Origin: Nitrospina sp.
GTDB lineage: Bacteria > Nitrospinota > Nitrospinia > Nitrospinales > Nitrospinaceae
Direction of reading: 5' to 3'
DNA length: 54,803 nucleotides
Assembly: GCA_020430445.1 (NCBI GenBank)
Contig: JAGQJZ010000007.1
Location: 1 to 54,803, forward strand
Shown: in pieces, positions 16,703 through 25,724 of the stretch
Layout of the letters: each line of letters opens with the position of its first letter
Numbering within the stretch: position 1 is the stretch's first letter
Made by a program: the position numbers and the translations under genes
The notes under the pieces: generated by a model
Databases searched by the model: none
Seen by the model: only the letters and a program-made list of their open reading frames with translations
What the model was told of the DNA's origin: nothing

Positions 16703-17173
16703 CTAGAGTTTATGACTGCGGTAAGGGCGGTAGAATTTGCGGTCCAGTTCGCGGACGATATCGTCCAGGCTGTATTTGTCCTTGTACATCTCGTAAGCGT
16801 ACAGCACTTCGTTCATGCAGACTTCGCACTTGGAACCGTGGTTGTTGGTGTAACAGGTCAACAGGGTTTTGTGGCCGTGATTGCGCTTGCAGTAGCAATA
16901 GCAGAACTGGCTGTCGATGACCTTGGGGATTTCGGCGGCAATTTTATAGGCAACGGCGGCCTTGCCACTGAACATTTTATGACTCAAAACAGGCCGCGTT
17001 TCGATCAGGTTCCCGGTGGCCGGCGCAGGGGGGCCTGAGGGTTTCTTCTTTCCAGAAAGCAGGGTGAAGCCTGCGATGGCCACGGCGACCGCTCCCAGCG
17101 AAGCGGACAGGGCTTTCAAGTTTTTATCCGGTTTTTGCCCTGATTTGGTTTTTTTGGATTTGTTTTTTGACAT
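16703..17173 (-). CDS. CYCXC (PCYCGC-like) family protein
   Basis: A 156-residue protein with a Lys-rich N-terminus, one hydrophobic anchor (LGAVAVAIAGFTLLSG, ~residues 26-41) and a Cys/His-rich core: FCYCYCKRNHGHKTLLTCY, then NNHGSKCEVCMNE. This matches the poorly understood CYCXC/PCYCGC family, whose Cys-His core looks made for metal or redox binding. All key cysteines are encoded by normal codons, with no in-frame TGA, unlike selenoprotein members. It is the first gene of the minus-strand run leading to TlpA, the His/Met-rich protein and cytochrome b. The function is unknown. Confidence 0.75.
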   Translation of the reverse strand: MSKNKSKKTKSGQKPDKNLKALSASLGAVAVAIAGFTLLSGKKKPSGPPAPATGNLIETRPVLSHKMFSGKAAVAYKIAAEIPKVIDSQFCYCYCKRNHGHKTLLTCYTNNHGSKCEVCMNEVLYAYEMYKDKYSLDDIVRELDRKFYRPYRSHKL

Positions 17174-17520
17174 CTAAAGATCCCGATAGACTCAATAAAA
17201 TAAGGTGTTTTTATTATATCGGTTAAAAAAACCGCATTGCAAGGCAAATTGGGGAAGCCATCGGGCAGGCTTTCAGATAACTCCGAGCCCGGGACGGTTT
17301 CCCCCGCGAAGGCGGGCATTTGTGGACTGTAGGGGACGCTTGGAGGGCAGAGGGAGGAAGACTGAGGAATTTTTGTGAGCGACACAGCGGTAGGAGTGAT
17401 ACAAAAGCCGGAGGAGACGGCCTGGAACGCGGCAGCGGGGGGGCTCCCGGGAGTCCAGACCGTTCCTCCGCACCCTTCGGCGTGGGGCCGATCAGCGGGG
17501 GCCGGTACGACGACGTTAGC

Positions 17521-17820
17521 CCTCCGCAAGGAGTCTGCAGTAAAACCCATTGAAGCAATTTAGGATGCCAAGCCGTTGGCCCTCTGCAAAGAGTCTGCAG
17601 TAACACTCGTTGAAGCGATTTACGGTGTTAAGACGTTGCTCACCGCAAGGTGCCCTCCGCAAGGCCCGCTCAGCGCGGGGCCAGCGTGACGACCTACAGG
17701 ATTCTGCAGTAAAACCCATTGGAGCAATTTACGGTGCCAAGCCGTTGGCCCTCTGCAAAGAGTCTGCAGTAACACTCGTTGAAGCGATTTACGGTGCTAA
17801 GACGTTGGCCCTCCGCAAGG
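17521..17820. repeat. Intergenic 60-bp tandem repeats, two pairs
   Basis: Units starting at the CTGCAG core at 17534/17594 and again at 17703/17763 recur with a period of exactly 60 bases. They alternate two variants (one with AAAACCCATTG, one with AACACTCGTTG), each followed by GAAGC-ATTTA and then CCGTTGGCCCTC or similar. Between the pairs lies GGCCAGCGTGACGAC-CTACAGGATTCTGCAG, shared with the repeats at 53.4 kb. There are no unique spacers, so it is not CRISPR. The remaining part of the 17174-17901 gap holds no gene that I can support. Confidence 0.7.
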
Positions 17821-17901
17821 AGGAGGCCGGCGGTGGTTTGCCGGGTGTCGAGGAGGAGGCAAGACAACGTATCCGGGAACCACCGCCGGTAAGACCGCGT
17901 G

Positions 17902-19176
17902 TTATTCCTGATGAAGCGCTTTTTCCAGTTCCTCGTCTTTTTGGCCCGTGTTGGACAGGCGCTCCTGGGTGGCGCGTTTCTTCCACCAGATGATCACTCC
18001 GGTGATCGTCACGATGGCCGTGACCAGCCCCATGACCGACACCAGGATGCGTCCCGGGATGCCGAGAATCCGCCCCGAGTGCAGGGGAAACTGCGCCTGC
18101 ACGAACAGGTCCGCCATTGTGCCCGTCCACGGTTTTTTCTGACCGAGGAAGCGCCCGTCCACACCGTCAAAATATAAGGTGGCGTGTCCCGCGCCGCCGA
18201 CCCCGTGGTCCGCACCGGGTTGAAAGAAATGCACCCCGTAGATGCCGAAACTCCGCGCGTAGAACATGTCGCCCAGCGGCTCCGCCCACTTCAGCCTTTC
18301 CGCCTCCTCCATGGCGCGGGGGATGATGGCGGCAAAATCCAGCTTCGGCGCGATCGGTTCGTGCAGGGGGGCCGGTGTGCGCAGGTCGAAGGGGTCCGGC
18401 GTGACTTTGGAGACCTGAGACATGACCGGGTAGAACACCTCGCGGTAGAGGTTCATGGAAAAACCGGTGAAGGCCAGCATGAACAGCAGGCCCCAGGTCC
18501 ACAGTCCGAAAGCGCGGTGGATATCGAAGTTGATGCGTCCCGCCGTGCCGGTGGTCTTGATCTTCCAGGCCGGGACCCAGCGTTGCCAGAACCCCTGAGA
18601 CGGCTTGTCGCCTCCGGGAGTCCTGCGCGGGGGCAGGGTGAGGTAGAACCCGACGAAACAGTCGAGCGTCCAGACGAGGGCCACGATGCCCATCAGCCAG
18701 ATGCCCCAGCGGTCCGTGCCCCACATTTCCGGCATGTGCAGGGCGTAATGCAGTCGGTAGAGGAAGGAGATCAGCGTCTCCTGCGTCACCGGCCAGGCGG
18801 CGCCCCATTCGCGGCGGCCCCGTTCCTCGCCCGTTACCGGGTCGACGAACACCTGGTTGTAACCGAGATCATAAAGGCGGCCGGTTTCGGGATCGACGCG
18901 GGGGCTGATGCCGAAGCCGAGCGTCTCGCCCGCCTCGGGCACCAGGGGGACGAAGGTGACGCGGGCACGCGGGTCGCGCGCCTCGATCGCCCGGGCCAAC
19001 TCCAGGGAGTCCCTGGCAGGCCCTGTGCTGTCCGTGTGCATCAGGTGGGGATTGAGCCAGTCGTCGAGTTCGTGATCCCAGGAGATCACCGCGCCGGTGA
19101 GGCCGGAGAAAACCAGGAACACGGCGATGGCCAGCCCCACCCAGCGGTGCAGCACTGTCAAAACCGGTCGGATCAT
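17902..19176 (-). CDS. PepSY-associated TM (iron-regulated PiuB-like) membrane protein
   Basis: A 424-residue inner-membrane protein of the PepSY-TM family, commonly encoded next to siderophore receptors and suspected to reduce or release iron from the chelate in the periplasm. It has an N-terminal TM (LHRWVGLAIAVFLVFSGLTGAVISWDHELDDWLNP), middle helices including RWGIWLMGIVALVWTLDCFVGFYL and FGLWTWGLLFMLAFTGFSM, and a last helix near VSVMGLVTAIVTITGVIIWW. The frame is open far upstream inside the receptor gene. The start at 19176 is chosen because homologues begin with LHRWVGL and it lies two bases after the receptor stop, implying coupled translation. Confidence 0.9.
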   Translation of the reverse strand: MIRPVLTVLHRWVGLAIAVFLVFSGLTGAVISWDHELDDWLNPHLMHTDSTGPARDSLELARAIEARDPRARVTFVPLVPEAGETLGFGISPRVDPETGRLYDLGYNQVFVDPVTGEERGRREWGAAWPVTQETLISFLYRLHYALHMPEMWGTDRWGIWLMGIVALVWTLDCFVGFYLTLPPRRTPGGDKPSQGFWQRWVPAWKIKTTGTAGRINFDIHRAFGLWTWGLLFMLAFTGFSMNLYREVFYPVMSQVSKVTPDPFDLRTPAPLHEPIAPKLDFAAIIPRAMEEAERLKWAEPLGDMFYARSFGIYGVHFFQPGADHGVGGAGHATLYFDGVDGRFLGQKKPWTGTMADLFVQAQFPLHSGRILGIPGRILVSVMGLVTAIVTITGVIIWWKKRATQERLSNTGQKDEELEKALHQE

Positions 19177-19178
19177 GA

Positions 19179-21758
19179 CTACCAACGGTAACCCACGGTT
19201 GCCCTCATCGTTCGTTTGGCTCCATAAGTACAAAAATCCTGACCGGCGGCGAAGCAGGAAGCCACATAAGTGGTGTCCGCAACGTTCTGCACGTTGAGGG
19301 CAAGCCGGATTCCCTGCCAGTCGTAATGCACAACCGCGTCCCCGAGGGTCACACTCGGCACTTCCAGGGTCCGGGTGTTGTCTCCAAACGTGGAACCGAT
19401 ATGGCGCACGCCGCCGCCGACGCCGAGGCCCTTGAGGAACCCGTTCTGAACCGTATAGTCCGCCCATAAGGACGCCATGTGATCCGGAGTCTGCGCAGGC
19501 GGTGAACCCACTTCACCGGGATTGTTGCTGGAGGTGATCTCCACATCCAGATAGGTATAAGACCCGATCAGGGACAGGCCGAAGTCGAGGTTTGAAACCG
19601 CTTCCAGTTCGATTCCCTGGGAGTTCACTTCCCCGGTCTGCACCTGAAATCCCACATTGCCCGGATCCGTTGTGGTGACATTGGAACGGTCGATATCGAA
19701 CCACGAGAACGTGAGAAAACTGTTCCAGCCCGGGGGCTGGTATTTAAGGCCGACCTCATATTGTTCGCCGGTTTCCGGCTTGAAGGGGTTTCCGGCAAAA
19801 TTGGCGCCCACAACAGGCAGGAACGACTGGGAATAACTGAAGTACGGGGCCAGTCCGATTTCCGAGCGGTAAACCGCTCCACCGCGAAACGTGAACTTGT
19901 CGTTATCCTGCAACGCGACACTGGGACCTGTGAACACGTTGACCCGGGTGTTGACGCTGGACTCCGTCCAGTCATGACGCCCGCCCACCTGCAGGATCAA
20001 ACGGTCGTCCAACAGCTTGACCTGATCCTGGAAATACAGGCCGACCTGTTCCTGCGAAGTATCGCTCATTTGGAAGAGAGGAATCGTCGGGACCGGGGTT
20101 CCGTAGGCCGGCGTGAAGATATCGATATTCGGCGGCGCGGAAGCGCCGAATCCAAATGTCTGAATCGATCCAACCTCGATGTACTGGTAATCAAGCCCAA
20201 CCAGAACGGTGTGGTTCAAGGGACCCGTGGCAAATTTGGCCTGCACCTGATTGTCCAGGGCGATCGCATCCAGCATCCCGTCGCTTCCAAAACTGTTCCG
20301 GGTGATGGTGCGATTGTCCGGCAGCAGGGAGGTTGTGTAAATCGTGACATCGTCCACATCGGTGGAATTCAAACGCACGTTTTGCCGCACCGTCCAGGTG
20401 TTATTGAAGCGATGTTCCAGCAGGTACCCCAGGCTGTATTCGCTCCGCTTGTATTTTTCCGTCCCGTCTTCACCGGTATACGTGTTGGTCGGAATCATGC
20501 CGTTGGGATTGGGCAACAGGGTGCCCGCGGCGGGAAGACGTTGTGAAATGCCGAACTCGTCGTGCATGAAGCTGGTCAAAATCGTCAGGGACGTATTGTC
20601 GGTAGGCTGCCAGGTCAGCGCCGGGGCGATGAAAATGCGGTCGTTTCGGACGAAATCCACTTGCGTGCCCGCTTCCCTGAAAAGACCCGTCAGACGATAG
20701 GACAACTCTTCGTGGTCGCTGACCTTGTCGCTGATATCGAATTTGCCCTGGAAAAAATCAAAATTCCCCGGCTCGAAGATGAACTCATGAAGGGGCTCCC
20801 GGGTGGGGCGCTTGGAAACGAAATTGACCAGACCACCGGGATTCCCCTGCCCATACAGAACAGAAGCGGGGCCGCGCGGCACTTCGATCCGTTCGGCTGA
20901 ATAAGGCTCCAGACTGTAACCGATCGCGAACGCCGGGTTTCGCAACTGGAGCCCATCGCGGTACAGGCCGGTTGTCGTCGCATCGAACCCGCGCATGCGC
21001 AGGTTGGTGAACCGGGTTTCGAAACCAAACGGCTCACTTTGCACGCCCGGAGTGTAACGCAGGGCTTCGTTCAGGTTCATCGGCTTCTGGTCCCGCATCT
21101 GCCGGCCTGTCACAACCGAAATCGATTGCGGGGCTTCGATGAGCGGGGTGTTGGTTTTGGTGGAGGCGCTGGCGTCCGGCACGAAATAACTGTTGACCCC
21201 TTGCCGGATTTTTTCCCGGTCGGCGATCACTTTCACCGGCTTCATCTGGTGCACTTTTTTATTCGCGCCGGTATCCGAAACTTTTTCAGGCTTGTCCGTC
21301 CGCTGGGCCTGCGCCAGAAGGTCCGGAGGCGTTTCGTCATCCTCAACCGGCTCCAGACTGAGGGTTTTGTGCCCCCGGAACGATTGTTTCTCCAGCGTGG
21401 CCGTGTTGGCACCGGTCATCCGGTATCCCAGGCCGGTGCCCCGGAGCATGTGCGCAAGTGCCTCCTCCGCGGTGTAACTGCCCTTGACCGTCGCGGATTC
21501 CACCCCGGTGACGTCCACCGTGGGGTAGGCGATCTGGAAACCCGATTGATCGGAAAAATCGCGGAGAGATTGAGGAAGCGGCTGAGAGGGCAGATCGAAC
21601 GCACGTGCCTGCGCCTTCTCGGCGGCGGCGGGCAGCACCGCCGTCAGGCAGAGCGCCAGTGTGGCTACAAACCAAAAGGCTACCCTCCTACCGGTTGCAG
21701 GCCGTCGCACTGTGCGGCTCGTGGTGTCAGATGTTCCCAGTCCCTTAACAATTGTCAT
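19179..21758 (-). CDS. TonB-dependent siderophore receptor with STN signalling domain
   Basis: Outer-membrane receptor of the FpvA/FecA class, 859 residues from the start at 21758, which has a GGAGGG ribosome site; the longer open frame is disregarded. Order of domains: signal peptide (RRVAFWFVATLALCLTAVLPAAA), STN secretin/TonB short domain (~residues 45-120, LPQSLRDFSDQSGFQIAY), plug (~180-330, with EAPQSISVVTGRQM, LRMRGFDATTTGLYRDGLQ, GPASVLYGQGNPGGLVNFVSK), then the 22-strand barrel ending in the usual terminal aromatic, VGYRW. The STN domain means that it signals ligand binding to the FecR protein upstream. The ligand is probably a ferric siderophore, but its identity is not visible. Confidence 0.95.
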   Translation of the reverse strand: MTIVKGLGTSDTTSRTVRRPATGRRVAFWFVATLALCLTAVLPAAAEKAQARAFDLPSQPLPQSLRDFSDQSGFQIAYPTVDVTGVESATVKGSYTAEEALAHMLRGTGLGYRMTGANTATLEKQSFRGHKTLSLEPVEDDETPPDLLAQAQRTDKPEKVSDTGANKKVHQMKPVKVIADREKIRQGVNSYFVPDASASTKTNTPLIEAPQSISVVTGRQMRDQKPMNLNEALRYTPGVQSEPFGFETRFTNLRMRGFDATTTGLYRDGLQLRNPAFAIGYSLEPYSAERIEVPRGPASVLYGQGNPGGLVNFVSKRPTREPLHEFIFEPGNFDFFQGKFDISDKVSDHEELSYRLTGLFREAGTQVDFVRNDRIFIAPALTWQPTDNTSLTILTSFMHDEFGISQRLPAAGTLLPNPNGMIPTNTYTGEDGTEKYKRSEYSLGYLLEHRFNNTWTVRQNVRLNSTDVDDVTIYTTSLLPDNRTITRNSFGSDGMLDAIALDNQVQAKFATGPLNHTVLVGLDYQYIEVGSIQTFGFGASAPPNIDIFTPAYGTPVPTIPLFQMSDTSQEQVGLYFQDQVKLLDDRLILQVGGRHDWTESSVNTRVNVFTGPSVALQDNDKFTFRGGAVYRSEIGLAPYFSYSQSFLPVVGANFAGNPFKPETGEQYEVGLKYQPPGWNSFLTFSWFDIDRSNVTTTDPGNVGFQVQTGEVNSQGIELEAVSNLDFGLSLIGSYTYLDVEITSSNNPGEVGSPPAQTPDHMASLWADYTVQNGFLKGLGVGGGVRHIGSTFGDNTRTLEVPSVTLGDAVVHYDWQGIRLALNVQNVADTTYVASCFAAGQDFCTYGAKRTMRATVGYRW

Positions 21759-22052
21759 ACAATCCCTCCAATAACGTGCGTGAACAGGTGTTGCCGTTGA
21801 TGGGTCCGGCCGCTCCAAGACGAAGAACGGCATTCGAGTATATATAGAAGACGATTGACCGAAGGGCTTGCCCAACCCCCGAAACAAATTTCAGAAGAAC
21901 CCGACGATTCGATAGTCTTCGCTCAGGCAACCCGCACCCTGAAAGACCAGGACCTGCCCGCCCCGATGTCAATTTTCAGCGGCGTTCTTCAGGAATTGAG
22001 GCTGATTTTCTGGAAGGTAAGGAAAGATAAAAAAACGAAGGCGCGAAACCCG

Positions 22053-23069
22053 TCAGTGAACCAGGACGAGGTAATCGCTCATGCGCGTGACCGAAAGGTT
22101 TTGCGTTGCCGCCAGAGCGTCCAATGCCTGGTCGATCTGTCCGACCTTGAAGATTCCGCTGACCTGCCGGGCTTTTTCCGCGTCGCCGAGGAACAGGATA
22201 CGGCCCGGGTGGTAACGGTCCAGGGCTTCCAGGGCTTTGGGGAAAGGAAGCCCTTCGAAAATGATTTTACCCTCGCTCCAGGCAGCGACCTGTTTCAGGT
22301 CGACCTTGCGAACCGAACCCGGGGTCTGCTCCCTCGGGTAAGTCACCTGCTCGCCCTGATGCACCTCGACCGCGCCCGCGTGCGGCGGGGCATTGCCTGA
22401 AACGGGAAGGATTTCCGGCAAACCCACCGCCACCGTGCCGGAGGTGACCGTGACGGTGATACGATCGGAATAACCCGAAACAATGAACGCGGTGCCCACC
22501 GCCTGGGTGACCCTGCCCCCTGCCGCAACCCGGAACGGCTGCTCAGGGTTGGATTTCACCTCGAACAACGCTTCACCGCGCAACAGTTGAATGTGCCGCT
22601 CCCCTGCCGCATAACGAACGGTGATGGCCGAATCGGTATTGAGCAGTACGGAAGATCCATCAGGCAGGGGGACACGGGCCTGCTCGCCGACCGCGGTGCG
22701 GTGATCCGCGAGGAATATGAGTTTCAGGTCTCCTCCCAGCGCAGCGATCATGAGACAGGCCGCGGCAGCGAAGCCCAGGCCCCACCCGGTTGCGCGCCGC
22801 CCCCGGAAGCGGGGCGCGCCCCCCGCGTTTGTACAGTTCTCTTGAGGAAGAGGCGGGGAGACAAAAGCAGCTTTCAAGGGGTCGAGCTGTTGCCAGAACT
22901 GCTGTTCCCGTTCAAACGCGGCGCGGTGGTCCGGATGGCGGTTCAGCCAGCTTTGGAACCGGTCGCTTTCCTTCGGGGACATCTCGCCTGAAGCAAGACG
23001 CACCACCCAGTCTCGGGCTTGCCGGGAAACAGACGTGGAGGATTTGTTCGAGTCAGGGTCCTGGATCAT
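22053..23069 (-). CDS. FecR-family anti-sigma/transmembrane regulator
   Basis: A 338-residue protein linking the receptor STN domain to the sigma factor. The N-terminal cytoplasmic DUF4880-type part contains RQARDWVVRLASGEMSPKESDRFQSWL (~residues 16-42) and HRAAFE. One TM (GWGLGFAAAACLMIAAL, ~95-111) follows. The periplasmic FecR domain has LPDGSSVLLNTDSAITVRY and ERHIQLLRGEALFEV, and a C-terminal STN-like segment has PFPKALEALDRYHPG. It sits between the sigma gene and the receptor gene on the same strand, the classical fecIRA order. Confidence 0.93.
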   Translation of the reverse strand: MIQDPDSNKSSTSVSRQARDWVVRLASGEMSPKESDRFQSWLNRHPDHRAAFEREQQFWQQLDPLKAAFVSPPLPQENCTNAGGAPRFRGRRATGWGLGFAAAACLMIAALGGDLKLIFLADHRTAVGEQARVPLPDGSSVLLNTDSAITVRYAAGERHIQLLRGEALFEVKSNPEQPFRVAAGGRVTQAVGTAFIVSGYSDRITVTVTSGTVAVGLPEILPVSGNAPPHAGAVEVHQGEQVTYPREQTPGSVRKVDLKQVAAWSEGKIIFEGLPFPKALEALDRYHPGRILFLGDAEKARQVSGIFKVGQIDQALDALAATQNLSVTRMSDYLVLVH

Positions 23070-23172
23070 TTCGGCTCATTCAGTCGCGTGTCCGGTGGCC
23101 GGGGATGAGCCCCGGTCCGAGCTTACTATAATATAAGACGACCGAACGAGTCGAATGTCCTACCAGTGTGGA

Positions 23173-23682
23173 CTAGAAGTTTGGGGTTTCGAAACGGTCC
23201 CGGGCCTGCGCGAGGAGTTCCAGGACTTTCTTGATATGCTTTTCCACCGTTGTCGTGGAGACTCCGAGCCGGCGGGCGATCTGGCGTTGCGGCAGGTTTT
23301 CAAACCGGTTGAGATAAAAAATCCGGCGGCTGAGCGGGGGCAGCGCGGTCACCACTTCAAGCAAATAATCCAGTTCCAGTTTGGCGGCGACTTCCCGTTC
23401 CGGGCCGATACCGTGCGTTTTCCAATCGGACACGGTTTCCCGGAGCAGCGCGGCCCGGCGGCTTTCCACACGGATGAAATCGGTGGCCAGGTTCGAAGCC
23501 ACACGGTACAGATATGCCCGCGTGTTTTTGATGGATGCCGGGTCTTCCACCTGGGACAGGCGCAGGAATGTTTCCTGAGCGAGATCCTTTGCCGTGGACC
23601 TGCATTTGAGGCGCTGGGTCAGGAAACGGACGATGTCCTGCTCCAGTTCCTGATAGGTCTGTACCAGTAGGGTATCCTGCAC
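23173..23682 (-). CDS. FecI-like ECF sigma factor
   Basis: A 169-residue extracytoplasmic-function sigma factor. Region 2 contains CRSTAKDLAQETFLRLSQV and TRAYLYRVASNLATDFIR. Region 4 contains LPPLSRRIFYLNRFENLPQRQIARRLGVSTTTVEKHIKKVLELL, here quoted only as the sigma70_r4 helix-turn-helix RQIARRLGVSTTTVEKH. It directs RNA polymerase to the receptor promoter when FecR signals. The start is a GTG; no in-frame ATG precedes it at a better distance. A Fur-box-like sequence lies ~127 bases upstream. Confidence 0.94.
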   Translation of the reverse strand: MQDTLLVQTYQELEQDIVRFLTQRLKCRSTAKDLAQETFLRLSQVEDPASIKNTRAYLYRVASNLATDFIRVESRRAALLRETVSDWKTHGIGPEREVAAKLELDYLLEVVTALPPLSRRIFYLNRFENLPQRQIARRLGVSTTTVEKHIKKVLELLAQARDRFETPNF

Positions 23683-23808
23683 GGCAAAGTCCCGGAGGTC
23701 GACCTCCGCTTTCTATTCTCAAATAGCACTGGATGTTATTGCCCGGGACCTGAAAATCTCTTCATTGCATGAAGATAAACGGACATTAAAGGGCAACACA
23801 TAAGAAAA

Positions 23809-23823
23809 TGATAATCGATTTCA
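23809..23823. promoter_or_regulatory. Putative Fur box upstream of the FecI-type sigma gene
   Basis: TGATAATCGATTTCA matches the 15-base Fur consensus TGATAATCATTATCA in 12 of 15 positions, with the left half perfect. It lies in an AT-rich region ~127 bases before the sigma start, where an iron-responsive promoter would be expected. Sequence-only prediction. Confidence 0.5.
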
Positions 23824-24018
23824 TAATAACTGGTAGGATAAGTCAAGTTATTTTTTAGCCTTGTCGGATTTTAACGGCCCCTCCCCTCTGGAGGTCCTAT
23901 TGCCGCTGGAATAGATACTCCGTCAGGCCCCTTCCTATCGAGACCTTTGCAAAAGTCAAAAGCGAATACCCGAGACTGTTCGGCGACAAACCTGGCAGCA
24001 AAAACAAAATCCCCAGGA

Positions 24019-24158
24019 CGTCATTGCGAGGAGCGATAGCAGAGCCTGTCCTGAGCGAAGCCGAAGGACGGCACCAGCAGCCTGGATCTACCCCTTCGGG
24101 GCACGGATTCTTCGGGCGAATATCCGGGCCACGCTCATTTCATTCGCTCGCGATGACG
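24019..24158. repeat. Small MITE-like inverted-repeat element
   Basis: The stretch begins CGTCATTGCGAGGAGCGA and ends TTCGCTCGCGATGACG, so its ends are inverted repeats of CGTCATYGCGAG. Inside is CCTGTCCTGAGCGAAGCCG, a motif often seen within intergenic repeats of this type. No coding potential. It sits between the sigma gene and the FAD enzyme gene; the remaining bases of 23683-24269 show only the Fur-like site. Confidence 0.55.
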
Positions 24159-24269
24159 ATACTTGGCTTTTCCTGCCGATTAGCCCCGGTTCGAAAGTTT
24201 TCAGGGTTATACAAAGGTCTCCTTCCTATCAGGGAATCTGGCAACCGGAGACCTTTCAGATCACCCGGC

Positions 24270-25724
24270 TCAGTCTCCCACAAAATGTTTCTCGACGAGG
24301 TGCTTCGAGTGTTGAACGATGGGCTCGACCAGTTCAAAATCCGTCGCGCCGCCGACGTAAAACGTCCGGTCCTTCCCCTGCAACTCCGCCAGCTTCTCGT
24401 AGAAACCGTCCGCAATATCCTCGACTTCCACATGCTGGAAATAAGTGAACCGGTCATAGGAATGCCAACGTGAATGGGTGTCGTCTATCTTCCCGCCCAG
24501 CAGGCCGATGAGTTTTTTGACTTCCTCCTTCACGTTCCGTTCATCCTCGTTCATCTCTTCAATCGTTTGCGATTCCCGCGTGCGCGTATAAAACTGGGTG
24601 AATTTGTTGCCTTTGTGCTGAAACTGGCGCGCCACCGCCCAGGGTTTTCCCAGCGGCGACAAGGGCAAAACGGGGGCGATGGGTTGCGGCATGTCCATGT
24701 CGTCCACCCAGTACGTTGTCATGCAGTAAGGGTGCACGTGAATCCTGTCGAAGATCGCTTCGCCCGGCGTCCGCTTCAGGTTCAACTGGTCGTAGATATC
24801 CTGTGTCAACGGGCAGGCCATGACCAGATAATCGAAATGCATCGTCCCCGGAGCGGCTTCCACCGTGTTCAGTTCCTGCTGGAGGTAGTCAAAGTCGATG
24901 ACGAACGGCGCGTCCGTGCCGGATTCATTCCGCTTGATACTTTTGATTTTGATATTTTGCCGGACGTTTGTGCGCCACGCGACGCGCTCCCACAAGCGTT
25001 GAAACCCGGTGATGAAACGCCTGGGCCAGGGAAGAAAAATTTCCAGAATGGGACCGATCAACGGAATATGCGGCGCGACCATGGGGAAAAATGTTTTGGG
25101 CGACATGTAACGCAGGGCGTAAGGCGTCGCGATGTGGCGCAACTGTCCGTAGCCCATGATGGTGATGGGAAACTCCAGCAGCGAGGTGAGGTCGTCCAGG
25201 TCGTTGTCGACCAGCCAGTCGCGGAACGATTTGCACAACTCGGGATGCGTGCGCTTGTTGATCTTCGCCAGATAATCCGGGCAGTCGATGACATCGCTCA
25301 ACCCGAGCCGGATGAAAAAGTACCGTATGGCAGTCCACATGAAACTGTAGAACGGGATTTTCTTTTTCGTGAGCGGGTTGTAGAGCACCGCCTCTTCGAT
25401 CGGGCGGTACCGGGCCGACGTGCCCTCCTCATTCACTTCAATGGAGGTGTAGGGCAGTTCCTTATACGTGTCCGCGCCCACCTCGTCGGCAATCTTCAGG
25501 GTTTCTTCATAGGCCCAGGTCAGATAATTCGCGCCGAGGTCATACGACATCCCCTTGATGGTGATGCTCTTGCAAAGTCCGCCAACGCGCCCAAGCTTCT
25601 CCAGGACGGTGACGTTTTCGAATCCGTGCTTTTCCAAAAACCAGGCGGCGGACAAACCCGCCGGACCGGCGCCGATGATGGCAATGCGCGCATTTCTTGG
25701 AATCCTGGTAGCGTCCAGACTCAT
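24270..25724 (-). CDS. FAD-dependent amine-oxidase-like oxidoreductase
   Basis: A 484-residue flavoprotein. The N-terminal dinucleotide fold is IAIIGAGPAGLSAAWFLEKHG (~residues 12-32), followed by VTVLEKLGRVGGLCKS, the usual second FAD motif of the NAD(P)-binding Rossmann/amine-oxidoreductase superfamily (protoporphyrinogen and phytoene oxidase-like). The C-terminal FAD contact is YVGGATDFELVEP. The start at 25724 is chosen for its GAGGAG ribosome site; the open frame to 25784 lacks one. The substrate is unknown. It stands alone between the iron-uptake genes and the injection-system operon and is transcribed away from both the intergenic region and that operon. Confidence 0.85.
   Translation of the reverse strand: MSLDATRIPRNARIAIIGAGPAGLSAAWFLEKHGFENVTVLEKLGRVGGLCKSITIKGMSYDLGANYLTWAYEETLKIADEVGADTYKELPYTSIEVNEEGTSARYRPIEEAVLYNPLTKKKIPFYSFMWTAIRYFFIRLGLSDVIDCPDYLAKINKRTHPELCKSFRDWLVDNDLDDLTSLLEFPITIMGYGQLRHIATPYALRYMSPKTFFPMVAPHIPLIGPILEIFLPWPRRFITGFQRLWERVAWRTNVRQNIKIKSIKRNESGTDAPFVIDFDYLQQELNTVEAAPGTMHFDYLVMACPLTQDIYDQLNLKRTPGEAIFDRIHVHPYCMTTYWVDDMDMPQPIAPVLPLSPLGKPWAVARQFQHKGNKFTQFYTRTRESQTIEEMNEDERNVKEEVKKLIGLLGGKIDDTHSRWHSYDRFTYFQHVEVEDIADGFYEKLAELQGKDRTFYVGGATDFELVEPIVQHSKHLVEKHFVGD

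Noticed and set aside
16703-17173. Selenoprotein version of the CYCXC protein
   Set aside because: All residues of the Cys cluster are encoded by normal Cys codons, and there is no in-frame TGA or SECIS-like hairpin.
17521-17820. Possible CRISPR array at the 60-bp repeats
   Set aside because: Units abut each other with no unique spacers between them, the repeat is longer than CRISPR repeats, and no cas gene is near.
17902-19467. PepSY protein starting at 19467 with a ~97-residue extension
   Set aside because: The extension is Arg/Gly-rich, overlaps the receptor gene out of frame and resembles no leader; the family begins at the LHRWVGL helix.
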